NCBI GenBank assembly: GCA_900553525.1
Contig: USDZ01000021.1
Location: 1 to 16,145, forward strand
Direction of reading: 5' to 3'
DNA: 16,145 nt
Origin: an uncultured Oscillospiraceae bacterium
GTDB taxonomy: Bacteria > Bacillota > Clostridia > Oscillospirales > Acutalibacteraceae
The notes beneath the pieces were generated by a model. It was not told the origin of the DNA, searched no databases, and saw nothing but the letters and a program-made list of their open reading frames with translations. The position numbers were made by a program, and so were the translations under genes. Numbering within the stretch: position 1 is the first letter of the stretch; every line of letters begins with the position of its first letter. This document shows positions 1 to 6,856 of this stretch, piece after piece.

Positions 1-1
1 A

Positions 2-1468
2 CCTGAGGACGACCCTCGCAATCCCGCCGTTATCGCCGACAATGTGGGCGACAACGTGGGCGACGTGGCCGGCATGGGAGCCGATTTGTTCGATTCCAAT
101 GTGGCGGCCATGGCTTCGGCTCTGGTCATTGCCCAGTCCCTCTCGGGCGGAGCTTATTCGAATATCTCCATGGTTTTCTGCTATGCGATTCTCGGGCTTT
201 TGGCCTCGATTATCGGTATCGCCACCGCGCGGATCGGTAAGCATGGCAACCCGACCCGCGCCCTCAACTCCTCTACCTATGTGACCACCGGCGTTTTCCT
301 GGTGCTGACCGCTCTGGCGACGGCGATATTCGAAGGATTCTCCTGGCGGATCTGGGGGGCCTCCGCCACGGGGCTTCTGGTCGGTGTCATCATCGGTATT
401 ACGACCGACTATTTTACCGACGACTCCAAACCCATCGTGCGCAAGGTAGCCCGCGCCTCCGGCTCCGGACCCGCCTTTACAATCCTGTCGGGTGTTTCCT
501 ACGGCTTTATCTCGGCCCTGCCCGCCATGGTCGGCATCGCGGTTTCGGCACTGGTCGCCTATCAGATCTGCGCCCCAATGGGCGAAGGCTACGCCATCTT
601 CGGCATCTCGATGGCGGCGGTCGGCATGCTCTCGATCGTCGGCATGATTATCTCCAACGACGCCTATGGTCCGATTGTGGATAATGCCCGCGGCCTCGCC
701 GAAATGGGCGGCCTGGGCGAAGACACCATCCGGACCGCCGACGAACTGGACAGCGCCGGCAATACCGTCAAGGCTGTCACCAAGGGCTTTTCCATCGGCG
801 CGGCGGGCCTTACGGTCATCTCCCTGCTGGGCGCGTTTATGTCGGAGGCCAACGCCGCGTTGGCAGAAGCCGGAAAAGCGGCCATCACCGGTTTTGACAT
901 CATGTCCCCCACCGTCTTTTTCGGTATCTTGATCGGCGCTGCCATTCCGGCCGTGTTCTCGGGTATGCTGATCCTGGGCGTGGATAAGAACGCCCAGCGG
1001 ATGGTCGCGGAAATCCACCGGCAGTTTAATTCCATCGTGGGGCTGCGGGAAGGCAAACCCGGCGTCAAACCCGATTACGATAAGTGCATCGACATTGCCA
1101 CCGGCGGCGCGCTGAAGGAACTGATCCCCGCCGGCCTTATGAGCATCATCGCTACCGTTGTGGTCGGTTTCATCGGCGGACCGCTGGCCATCGGCGGTTT
1201 CCTGCTCGGCAACATCGTCAGCGGATTGCTGATTGCTCTGTTCATGTCCAACGCGGGCGGACTTTGGGATAACTCGAAAAAGTACATCGAATCCGGTGAA
1301 GAGGGCGGCAAGGGCAGCGACGCCCATAAAGCCGCCGTCATCGGCGACACCGTCGGCGATCCCTTCAAGGACACCGCCGGTCCCTCTATCAATACCCAGA
1401 TTACCGTGGTTTCGTTGGTGTCTTCGCTGCTCTCCTCGCTGTTCGTGGCGTTTTCTCTCTTTGGCTGA
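2..1468 (+). CDS. hppA: Membrane-bound ion-translocating pyrophosphatase (5'-truncated by window edge)
   Basis: This enzyme hydrolyses cytosolic pyrophosphate and pumps H+ or Na+ across the membrane. The visible 488 residues are the C-terminal two thirds of a family that is usually about 660-720 residues long. The frame is open from base 2 and begins inside the conserved PEDDPRNPAVIADNVGDNVGD block, so the N-terminal helices and the upstream GADLVGKVE-type motif lie outside the window. Other family hallmarks are AGMGADLFDSN near bases 71-103, GNTVKA near 761-775, SNAGGLWDNSKKYIE near 1247-1291, and GDTVGDPFKDTAGPSIN near 1343-1393. Many hydrophobic helices separate these acidic motifs. The lysine of GNTVKA (codon 770-772) occupies the position that is Lys in K+-independent H+ pumps and Ala in K+-dependent ones, so a K+-independent H+-PPase is inferred. 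It stands alone, followed by its own terminator. Family assignment is very secure; ion specificity is inferred. Confidence 0.97.
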   Translation, partial: PEDDPRNPAVIADNVGDNVGDVAGMGADLFDSNVAAMASALVIAQSLSGGAYSNISMVFCYAILGLLASIIGIATARIGKHGNPTRALNSSTYVTTGVFLVLTALATAIFEGFSWRIWGASATGLLVGVIIGITTDYFTDDSKPIVRKVARASGSGPAFTILSGVSYGFISALPAMVGIAVSALVAYQICAPMGEGYAIFGISMAAVGMLSIVGMIISNDAYGPIVDNARGLAEMGGLGEDTIRTADELDSAGNTVKAVTKGFSIGAAGLTVISLLGAFMSEANAALAEAGKAAITGFDIMSPTVFFGILIGAAIPAVFSGMLILGVDKNAQRMVAEIHRQFNSIVGLREGKPGVKPDYDKCIDIATGGALKELIPAGLMSIIATVVVGFIGGPLAIGGFLLGNIVSGLLIALFMSNAGGLWDNSKKYIESGEEGGKGSDAHKAAVIGDTVGDPFKDTAGPSINTQITVVSLVSSLLSSLFVAFSLFG

Positions 1469-1546
1469 TTTCGGACCGCCGGGGGGCTTACCAGCGGACA
1501 TCCGCCGGTGACAAGGTGTTCCGGATATGGGTTTTTTATCCGATTT

Positions 1547-1590
1547 AAACTCGCGGCGGGCTTTTCCGGCCCGCCGCGAGTTTTATTTAT
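1547..1590 (+). terminator. Intrinsic terminator of hppA
   Basis: A perfect 14-bp inverted repeat (1547-1560 with 1570-1583; GC core TCGCGGCGGG) encloses a 9-nt loop. It is followed by the T-rich tail TTTTATTTAT. It lies about 80 bases after the hppA stop codon. Confidence 0.93.
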
Positions 1591-1722
1591 AAAATTGTCC
1601 GGAGGCCAGGGGTACGTTCCATAGACGGGGTTTTTCCTTCATCGGATTGTTCCCGGCGCTTTAGGGGGCACCGGGAAAGCGCGGGATACATATACTGTAT
1701 CGATACCAAATCAATCCGTAAC

Positions 1723-1727
1723 GGAGG
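1723..1727 (+). promoter_or_regulatory. Ribosome binding site of the DUF2935 gene
   Basis: GGAGG lies six bases upstream of the ATG at 1734 and supports that start. A 10-bp palindrome GTATCGATAC at 1697-1706 and a TATACT at 1691-1696 lie just upstream. No convincing -35 box could be paired with them. Confidence 0.7.
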
Positions 1728-1733
1728 ATTCTT

Positions 1734-2627
1734 ATGAATGCCAATCATTATGTTGTGAGGTCCCTGGAACTGCATCTGTTTTTCGGACGAATTATGAAAG
1801 AACACGCCCTGTTCCTAAAGGCCGGGTTTACTCCGGCGGACGGCTCTTTTTCAAACAAAGCGGAATTTTATCAAAAGGAGTTTGAAAAATTGCTGAGTCA
1901 GGCTGTAGCCCTCAGCAACGGCATTGTCGGCCGAGCGGTGCTCGACTCGGGGGAAGTGGTTACGGATTTTACGCTCTTGGCGGAAAAGCAAACGGAGACG
2001 TTTACCGGCATCCCCATCGACAAAGAGATCACCGTGAGAGAACAGAATTTGAGCGGCGGCTGTCGTCCGAATACGGATGGTTCGAAATTGGGATGTTCGG
2101 TCCGGCGGCTCAATCAAAGGGCCATTCAACTTCTGAACGGCTTGATTTCCTTTAAAGAACAGATTTTAAATCGCGTCTTGCATTGCACCATGTTTACCAT
2201 GAACTATCCCCTGCTGATCGAACACATCTTAAGAGAAGCCAGGCTGTACCGGAAATACGTGATGACTTTAGAGAGAATGGGCTGTTTGACGGATCAATCC
2301 ATGCAGGAAATCGAATGCTTTTGGAATCAAATCATGATGGAACACGCACAGTTTATCCGCGGTCTTTTAGATCCGACCGAGACGGACTTGATTCGTTCGG
2401 CGGATGGATTTGCCCTTGCGTATTCGGAATTGTTAAAGACCTGCCGTTCCGCACATAACCAGACGCTGACCACGGCCTCTTTAGAGGAAACCGTCAAATT
2501 CCGCGATTTTAAATCGGCCGGCACACAGGGCATTGAGCAATGCGGGATCCGTTCCGTGATCTTGCCGCTTCTCGCGGACCATGTGCTGCGCGAAGCCAAT
2601 CACTATATTCGTCTGTTAAAAGCATGA
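1734..2627 (+). CDS. DUF2935 domain protein, two-repeat helical bundle, possible metal binder
   Basis: This 297-residue protein matches the DUF2935 family of Firmicutes, which has no firmly assigned function. The start is supported by GGAGG at 1723-1727, six bases before the ATG. An internal duplication is visible. Residues 10-32 (LELHLFFGRIMKEHALFLKAGF) resemble 194-214 (ECFWNQIMMEHAQFIRGLLDP). Residues about 140-182 (PLLIEHILREARLYRKY) resemble 255-297 (PLLADHVLREANHYIRLL). The repeated E/D-H pairs (E23-H24, E163-H164, E203-H204, D282-H283) with E168 and E287 suggest a ferritin/hemerythrin-like four-helix metal site; that is inference. There is no signal peptide or membrane segment, so it is probably cytoplasmic. 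It is monocistronic, between two strong terminators. The residues around 100-125 (GGCRPNTDGSKLGCSVRRL) look like a loop linking the halves. Confidence 0.85.
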   Translation: MNANHYVVRSLELHLFFGRIMKEHALFLKAGFTPADGSFSNKAEFYQKEFEKLLSQAVALSNGIVGRAVLDSGEVVTDFTLLAEKQTETFTGIPIDKEITVREQNLSGGCRPNTDGSKLGCSVRRLNQRAIQLLNGLISFKEQILNRVLHCTMFTMNYPLLIEHILREARLYRKYVMTLERMGCLTDQSMQEIECFWNQIMMEHAQFIRGLLDPTETDLIRSADGFALAYSELLKTCRSAHNQTLTTASLEETVKFRDFKSAGTQGIEQCGIRSVILPLLADHVLREANHYIRLLKA

Positions 2628-2966
2628 CACCGGCCTTTATGCCGTTTCCTCCATTGGCGCGCTCCGGGAAAACCCAACAGCCAAAGCGGCGAAACCCGGC
2701 TTGGACTTAAAAAGTCCAAGCCGGGTTTTCAAGATAGGAGCTTTTCATCTCCCTCTGCCTGCTTTTCCCCATGCTTCAAACGGCTCGCAGCCGTCAGCCG
2801 CCCGGGCGGGGATGACGCGGGGATTATTCCGCCGAATCGGCTGGTTTTTTCTTTTTCATCCGGTCTGGTGTTCCGGACGGACCCGGCCGAGTCCGTCTGA
2901 ATGCGGGCGAGCACGGGGACAATTTTACGCGTTGCCGGCGCCAGCCGCGCCCAAACGTCGTACGGC
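2628..2966. other. Gene-free interval between convergent DUF2935 gene and mnmA
   Basis: This interval of about 340 bases holds the 2692-2728 terminator. It also holds GC-rich imperfect hairpins, including a 7-bp GACGGAC/GTCCGTC stem near 2874-2895, and a T-rich tract at 2844-2856 (TTTTTTCTTTTT on the plus strand) after a short GCCG/CGGC stem. Frames open across it are extensions of shadow frames of mnmA and carry no ribosome binding site. No gene is supported. Confidence 0.6.
2692..2728 (+). terminator. Intrinsic terminator after the DUF2935 gene
   Basis: A perfect 17-bp inverted repeat (2692-2708 with 2712-2728) has a 3-nt AAA loop and a TTTT tail on the plus strand. Read on the minus strand it ends in only three T, so it could also slow mnmA transcripts, but less convincingly. 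Confidence 0.9.
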
Positions 2967-4055
2967 TTACACGATGGTGCCCCCGCCGACCACCACGTCC
3001 CCTTGGTAAAAGACAACGGCCTGACCGGGGGTGACGGCCCGCTGGGGCCGGTCGAAGGTCAGGCGGATTCGGGAATCCCCGGCCGGTTCCAGCAGGGCGG
3101 GGGATTCCGCCTGGCTGTACCGGGTCTTCGCTGTCACCCGCAGGGGGACGGTCAGAGCGGGCAGGGACATCAAATGGACATCCTCGGCCAGCAGAGTATG
3201 GGAGAGAAGATCCTCCCGCTCCCCCAGGGTGACGGTACCTGCTGCCGCGTCCTTGGAAACGACAAAACGGGGCTCCCCAAACGCGACACCCAGACCCTTG
3301 CGCTGCCCGATGGTATAGTGGAGAAACCCCCGGTGGGTGCCGACCGGGTTGCCCTGTGTATCGAGAAAGGCTCCGCATGGATTGGGAAGGCCCAGCGATC
3401 CCTCGAGAAAGCGGACATAATCCCCGTCCGGGACAAAACAGATGTCCTGGCTGTCGGGTTTCTGCGCGTTTTCGAAGCCATGTGCCGCCGCATAGGCCCG
3501 CACGTCGCTTTTGCACAGAGATCCGAGTGGAAACAGGATATGAGCAAGCTGCTCCTGAGTCAAGAAATAGAGGACATAACTTTGATCTTTGCTGGGATCC
3601 AGCGCCTTTTTGAGCAGCATCCGGCCGGTCTCCGGATCCTCCTCTACCCGGGCGTAATGCCCGGTGGCGACCGCATCTGCCCCCAGTGCCGCCGCCTGCT
3701 CCAGCAGGGCCCCGAATTTCAGATACCGGTTGCAGTCGATGCAAGGGTTAGGGGTGCCGCCTGCGGCGTATACCCGGGCGAATTTATCCACGACAGCCTG
3801 TCGGAACCGGCCGGTGAAATCGAACACGTCGTGCGGGATGCCCAGCTTGTCCGCCACCGCCTTGGCGTCGCGGAGATCAGCCTGAGAGCCACATGTTTTT
3901 TCTTTTTCAGCGGGTTCTCCCGCCGCCGGGCGGAGCAGGAGGGTGGCGCCCCGGACCGTGTAGCCCTGCTCGAGCAGCAGGGAAGCGGCCACGGCGCTGT
4001 CCACACCGCCGCTCATGGCGGCGATCACGGTATGAATCGAACGGCGGCCGCTCAT
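2967..4055 (-). CDS. mnmA: tRNA-specific 2-thiouridylase MnmA
   Basis: MnmA adenylates U34 of tRNA-Lys, -Glu and -Gln and exchanges the oxygen for sulfur, giving the s2U wobble modification; it acts in the cytoplasm. The start is the ATG at 4055, preceded by AAGGAGG (4063-4069). This gives 362 residues, the usual family length, whereas the longer open frame would add 50 unlikely residues overlapping cysK. The PP-loop SGGVDS is at residues 15-20. The NPCIDCN segment follows at 103-109; its second cysteine, C108, aligns with the catalytic cysteine of E. coli MnmA. Downstream come DQSYVLYFL, DSQDICFVPDGDY with the second catalytic cysteine, and HYTIGQRKGLG. The C-terminal beta domain ends in the typical GQAVVFYQGDVVVGGGTIV. 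It lies 34 bases after cysK and probably shares its transcript. Confidence 0.97.
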   Translation of the reverse strand: MSGRRSIHTVIAAMSGGVDSAVAASLLLEQGYTVRGATLLLRPAAGEPAEKEKTCGSQADLRDAKAVADKLGIPHDVFDFTGRFRQAVVDKFARVYAAGGTPNPCIDCNRYLKFGALLEQAAALGADAVATGHYARVEEDPETGRMLLKKALDPSKDQSYVLYFLTQEQLAHILFPLGSLCKSDVRAYAAAHGFENAQKPDSQDICFVPDGDYVRFLEGSLGLPNPCGAFLDTQGNPVGTHRGFLHYTIGQRKGLGVAFGEPRFVVSKDAAAGTVTLGEREDLLSHTLLAEDVHLMSLPALTVPLRVTAKTRYSQAESPALLEPAGDSRIRLTFDRPQRAVTPGQAVVFYQGDVVVGGGTIV

Positions 4056-4062
4056 AGGCCCG

Positions 4063-4069
4063 CCTCCTT
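4063..4069 (-). promoter_or_regulatory. Ribosome binding site deciding the mnmA start
   Basis: AAGGAGG on the minus strand is seven bases upstream of the ATG at 4055. The candidate starts farther upstream would overlap the end of cysK and have no comparable site. Confidence 0.85.
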
Positions 4070-4089
4070 CCCGATGGATAGTGTCCGGC

Positions 4090-5025
4090 TCATACGCCGT
4101 CACAGAGAGAGGTGGAGAGATACCGGTCACCAGTGTCGGGCAGGAGGACGACGATCCGCTTGCCTGCATTTTCCGGCCTGCGGGCGAGCCGGTCCGCCCC
4201 GGCAAGGGCGGCGCCCGATGAGATACCCGCTAGGATTCCCTCTTCCCGGGCAAGAGCCCGCCCCGCGGCGAAAGCCTCCTCACCCGTAACGGTCAAGACC
4301 TCGTCGAGGATGTCCCGGTCCAGGGTGCTGGGCACAAATCCGGCGCCGATCCCCTGGATCGGATGGGGGCCTGCCTGCCCCGCAGTCAGGACCGGGGAAT
4401 CCGCTGGTTCGATCCCGACGACCCGGACTTGGGGATTCTGCGTTTTCAGGTACCGGCCCACGCCGGTCACGGTACCACCGGTGCCGATCCCTGCGACGAA
4501 TATATCCACTCCGCCGTCGGTATCCTCCCAGATTTCGGGGCCGGTCGTGGCAAAGTGGGCCGCCGGATTGGCCGGGTTTTCAAACTGCCCGGGAATGAAG
4601 GCACCGGGCGTTTCAGCGGCGATCTCTCTGGCCTTGGCGATAGCGCCGTTCATGCCTTTTGCCCCCTCGGTCAGGACGATTTCCGCCCCATAGGCTTTGA
4701 GGAGGGCGCGGCGTTCCACACTCATGGTCTCCGGCATGGTCAGGATGACGCGGTACCCTTTCGAGGCCGCAACGGCGGCTAAGCCGATGCCAGTATTGCC
4801 GCTGGTGGGTTCGACAATGACGGCGCCTGGCGCGAGGCGGCCGGTTTTTTCCGCGTCCTCGATCAGGGCGCGCGCCACCCGGTCTTTGACGCTGCCGGCG
4901 GGGTTGAAAGACTCCAGCTTGGCAATTAAAAACGCGGAAAGGCCGCGTTTCTCCGTGTAACGCCGGAGGGCGAGCAGGGGCGTGCGACCGATCAGGGCGG
5001 TGAAATCATGGGCAATATGGGACAT
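4090..5025 (-). CDS. cysK: Cysteine synthase A (O-acetylserine sulfhydrylase)
   Basis: This PLP enzyme makes cysteine from O-acetylserine and sulfide in the cytoplasm. At 311 residues it has the normal CysK length. The PLP lysine K47 sits in NPAGSVKDRVA. The substrate loop TSGNTG is at 74-79, the phosphate-binding loop GTGGTVTG at 181-188, and the GISSGAA segment at 267-273. The N-terminal IGRTPLL motif (12-18) supports the ATG at 5025, with AAAGGGGG about nine bases upstream. CysK is preferred over CysM because of length and motif pattern. It could also act as a related beta-substituting synthase, but nothing points that way. It is the first gene of an apparent cysK-mnmA operon and has a consensus promoter at 5074-5102. 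Confidence 0.96.
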   Translation of the reverse strand: MSHIAHDFTALIGRTPLLALRRYTEKRGLSAFLIAKLESFNPAGSVKDRVARALIEDAEKTGRLAPGAVIVEPTSGNTGIGLAAVAASKGYRVILTMPETMSVERRALLKAYGAEIVLTEGAKGMNGAIAKAREIAAETPGAFIPGQFENPANPAAHFATTGPEIWEDTDGGVDIFVAGIGTGGTVTGVGRYLKTQNPQVRVVGIEPADSPVLTAGQAGPHPIQGIGAGFVPSTLDRDILDEVLTVTGEEAFAAGRALAREEGILAGISSGAALAGADRLARRPENAGKRIVVLLPDTGDRYLSTSLCDGV

Positions 5026-5073
5026 AAGGTGAAACCCCCTTTTAGAAATCCTATCTAATCACTATGATATAAA

Positions 5074-5102
5074 AGCATACCGCGATTTTACCGCTTTGTC
5101 AA
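5074..5102 (-). promoter_or_regulatory. Promoter of cysK-mnmA
   Basis: On the minus strand a perfect TTGACA (5097-5102) is followed after 17 bases by TATGCT (5074-5079). Transcription would start near 5067, leaving a 5' leader of about 40 bases. The leader is AT-rich and carries CTAT repeats (5047-5066, plus strand), which could be an operator for an Rrf2/CymR-like regulator; that part is only a guess. Confidence 0.8.
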
Positions 5103-5130
5103 GCAGAAGATAGCGGATAAGGGGAAAGGT

Positions 5131-5160
5131 TTGACAAGGGGAGGCGAAGAGAGGTATGAT
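5131..5160 (+). promoter_or_regulatory. Promoter of the HD hydrolase-dehydratase operon
   Basis: TTGACA (5131-5136) and TATGAT (5155-5160) are separated by 18 bases. The -10 box contains the first in-frame ATG (5156). A transcript starting near 5167 cannot use that ATG, so translation must begin at 5195. This promoter lies back to back with the cysK promoter, with about 28 bases between the two -35 boxes. Confidence 0.82.
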
Positions 5161-5194
5161 AGGCAGTGAAAATTCGGCAAAGGGGACGATCGGC

Positions 5195-5776
5195 ATGGAA
5201 CTGACACACAGCGAGGCGCTGGCCCTGCTGAAAGAATACAATCAGGAGCCTTTCCATCTGCGGCATGCCTATACGGTGGAGGCAGTTATGCGGGACTTCG
5301 CCCGGGAACTCGGATACGGGGATGAGGCGGATTTCTGGGGAATGGCGGGGCTGCTTCACGACATCGATTACGAGCGGTATCCGGAAGAACACTGCGTCAA
5401 AGCCCGGGAGATCCTGGCGGAACACGGCGCGGACGAGCGCCTGATCCACGCGGTGGTCAGCCACGGGTACGGCCTGGTGTCGGATGTGGCCCCCGAGCAT
5501 GAGATGGAGAAGGTTCTTTTCGCGGTGGACGAATTGACCGGACTGATTGGGGCGGCGGCGAAGATGCGCCCGTCCGGCAGCGTGCAGGATATGGAACTCA
5601 AATCTCTCAAAAAGAAGTACAAAACCCCCAGTTTTGCCGCCGGATGTTCCCGCGAGGTGATCGCTCGGGGGGCCGAGATGTTGGGATGGGACCTGGACAC
5701 CCTGCTCGTGCGAACTTTGGACGCCATGAAACGCTGCGAACAAGACATCGCCGCGGCGGAAACCGCTGCGTTTTAA
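5195..5776 (+). CDS. HD-domain predicted hydrolase (COG2316-like)
   Basis: This is a 193-residue soluble HD-superfamily protein, probably a metal-dependent phosphohydrolase of unknown substrate. HD motifs from the chosen start are H24 (HLRHAYTVEAVMR), H55-D56 (GLLHDIDYE), a later histidine in HAVVSHGYG, and an aspartate in AVDELTGLI. The DELTG signature fits the predicted-hydrolase group seen widely in Clostridia, not RelA or cyclic-di-GMP HD-GYP enzymes. An upstream ATG at 5156 gives 13 extra residues but lies inside the -10 box, so 5195 is chosen; AAAGGGGA lies 10 bases before it. The C-terminal region holds a basic stretch (LKSLKKKYK), then helices. It is followed 25 bases later by a nucleotide-sugar dehydratase in the same operon. 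No functional link between the two is established. Confidence 0.85.
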   Translation: MELTHSEALALLKEYNQEPFHLRHAYTVEAVMRDFARELGYGDEADFWGMAGLLHDIDYERYPEEHCVKAREILAEHGADERLIHAVVSHGYGLVSDVAPEHEMEKVLFAVDELTGLIGAAAKMRPSGSVQDMELKSLKKKYKTPSFAAGCSREVIARGAEMLGWDLDTLLVRTLDAMKRCEQDIAAAETAAF

Positions 5777-5786
5777 ATCATCGAAC

Positions 5787-5792
5787 AGGAGG
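5787..5792 (+). promoter_or_regulatory. Ribosome binding site of the SDR gene
   Basis: AGGAGG lies nine bases upstream of the ATG at 5802, in the 25-base gap after the HD gene. It fixes the start of the next reading frame. Confidence 0.8.
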
Positions 5793-5801
5793 AACCGCGC
5801 C

Positions 5802-6773
5802 ATGCCCCGTATTCAAGGAAAAACCGTGCTGATCACCGGTGGGGCCGGATTTATCGGCTCCCATTTGACCGACCGCCTGTTGGCGGCGGGAGCGGCGAAA
5901 GCCGTGGTGGTGGACAACTTCTTTTTAGGCAAGATGGAAAATCTGGAGGGGGCCCGAAAAGCGTATGGGGACCGGCTGGTGGTCGTGCGGGACGACGCCC
6001 GGCAGTTTGGATTGATGCAGGCCGTCATAGAGCGGGAGAAGGTCGAGGTGGTGTTCAATCTCGCCACCATCGCGCTCAAATATTCCTTTTTCAACCCCAT
6101 CGACGCCTATCAGGTCAATGTGGACATTATGAAGACCCTGCTGACCTTGCTGAAAATGGGCGCGTTTTCCACCCTGATCCATACCTCCACCTCCGAGGCG
6201 TACGGCACCGTGGTGTATGAACCGATGGATGAAAATCATCCCCTCTACCCGACCACTCCCTATGCGGCCGGGAAAGTGGCCGCGGATATGATGGCCCTGA
6301 CCTTCCGGAACGTGCTGGATCTGGACGTGGCCATCGTCCGGCCCTTCAACAATTACGGGCCGCGGCAAAACGACGGCGAATACGCGGCGATCATCCCTCA
6401 GACGGCCCGGCGGATCCTGCAGGGTCTGCCTCCTATCTTGGAGGGAGACGGAGAACAGACGCGGGATTTTGTGTTTGTCGAAGACACCACCCGGGCGTTT
6501 TTGACGGTGTATGAGAATGAGGCATCCCGGGGACAGGTGGTCAACATCGGCACCGGCCGGGAGATCACCATGCGGGAACTGGTGGAAAAGATCGCCGCCT
6601 ATTACGGATATACCGGCCCCATCGAAACCCGTCCCGGCCGCAGAGCGGACGTGCGGCGGATGCGGGCGAGCGGCGAAAAGGCGGCGTCACTTCTGGGATA
6701 CCGAACAGAATATACCCTGGAGACCGGTCTGCCGAAAGCACTCGACTGGTATCGGGAAAAATACGGGGCCTGA
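5802..6773 (+). CDS. NAD-dependent nucleotide-sugar 4,6-dehydratase/epimerase (extended SDR)
   Basis: This 323-residue extended short-chain dehydrogenase/reductase acts on a nucleotide-activated sugar in the cytoplasm. The Rossmann loop GGAGFIG is at 13-19, with D38 after the second strand as expected for NAD. The catalytic segment HTSTSEAYGT is at 127-136, and Y154-x3-K158 forms the YxxxK pair. The substrate-binding part follows as RPFNNYGPRQ (180-189) and EGDGEQTRDFVFVEDT. The Ser-Glu after TST resembles 4,6-dehydratases of the GMD/LegB type, where Glu assists water elimination; UDP-glucose 4-epimerases usually have a different tetrad context. A LegB-like role in surface-sugar synthesis is therefore possible. 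No transferase or aminotransferase partner lies nearby, so substrate and product remain unknown. Arginine is strikingly often CGG (about 20 of 27 by hand count). Confidence 0.9.
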   Translation: MPRIQGKTVLITGGAGFIGSHLTDRLLAAGAAKAVVVDNFFLGKMENLEGARKAYGDRLVVVRDDARQFGLMQAVIEREKVEVVFNLATIALKYSFFNPIDAYQVNVDIMKTLLTLLKMGAFSTLIHTSTSEAYGTVVYEPMDENHPLYPTTPYAAGKVAADMMALTFRNVLDLDVAIVRPFNNYGPRQNDGEYAAIIPQTARRILQGLPPILEGDGEQTRDFVFVEDTTRAFLTVYENEASRGQVVNIGTGREITMRELVEKIAAYYGYTGPIETRPGRRADVRRMRASGEKAASLLGYRTEYTLETGLPKALDWYREKYGA

Positions 6774-6816
6774 CCCCACTAGGTTCCTAGGATACTGGGA
6801 AACAGACGACAGAAAA

Positions 6817-6843
6817 CCGCCCCCGGCTTTGCGCCGGGGGCGG
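6817..6843. terminator. Bidirectional intrinsic terminator between convergent operons
   Basis: An 11-bp GC-rich stem (6817-6827 with 6833-6843) has a 5-nt loop. It is flanked by AAAA on the left (TTTT when read on the minus strand) and by a TTTT tract at 6848-6851 on the right. It can serve the plus-strand dehydratase and the minus-strand sugar operon, which ends at 6857. Confidence 0.88.
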
Positions 6844-6856
6844 CTGGTTTTGACGC

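Noticed and set aside
1691..1706. Promoter of the DUF2935 gene at TATACT with palindrome GTATCGATAC
   Set aside because: No acceptable -35 box occurs at 16-18 bases upstream, so the evidence is too weak to list as a promoter.
2824..3744. 306-residue open frame on the minus strand in another frame of mnmA
   Set aside because: It is rich in Gly, Arg and Pro, shows no domain, and lies almost wholly inside the mnmA coding sequence, which has all family motifs.
5156..5194. Upstream ATG extension of the HD hydrolase
   Set aside because: The ATG is inside the TATGAT -10 box, so it would not be in the transcript from that promoter.
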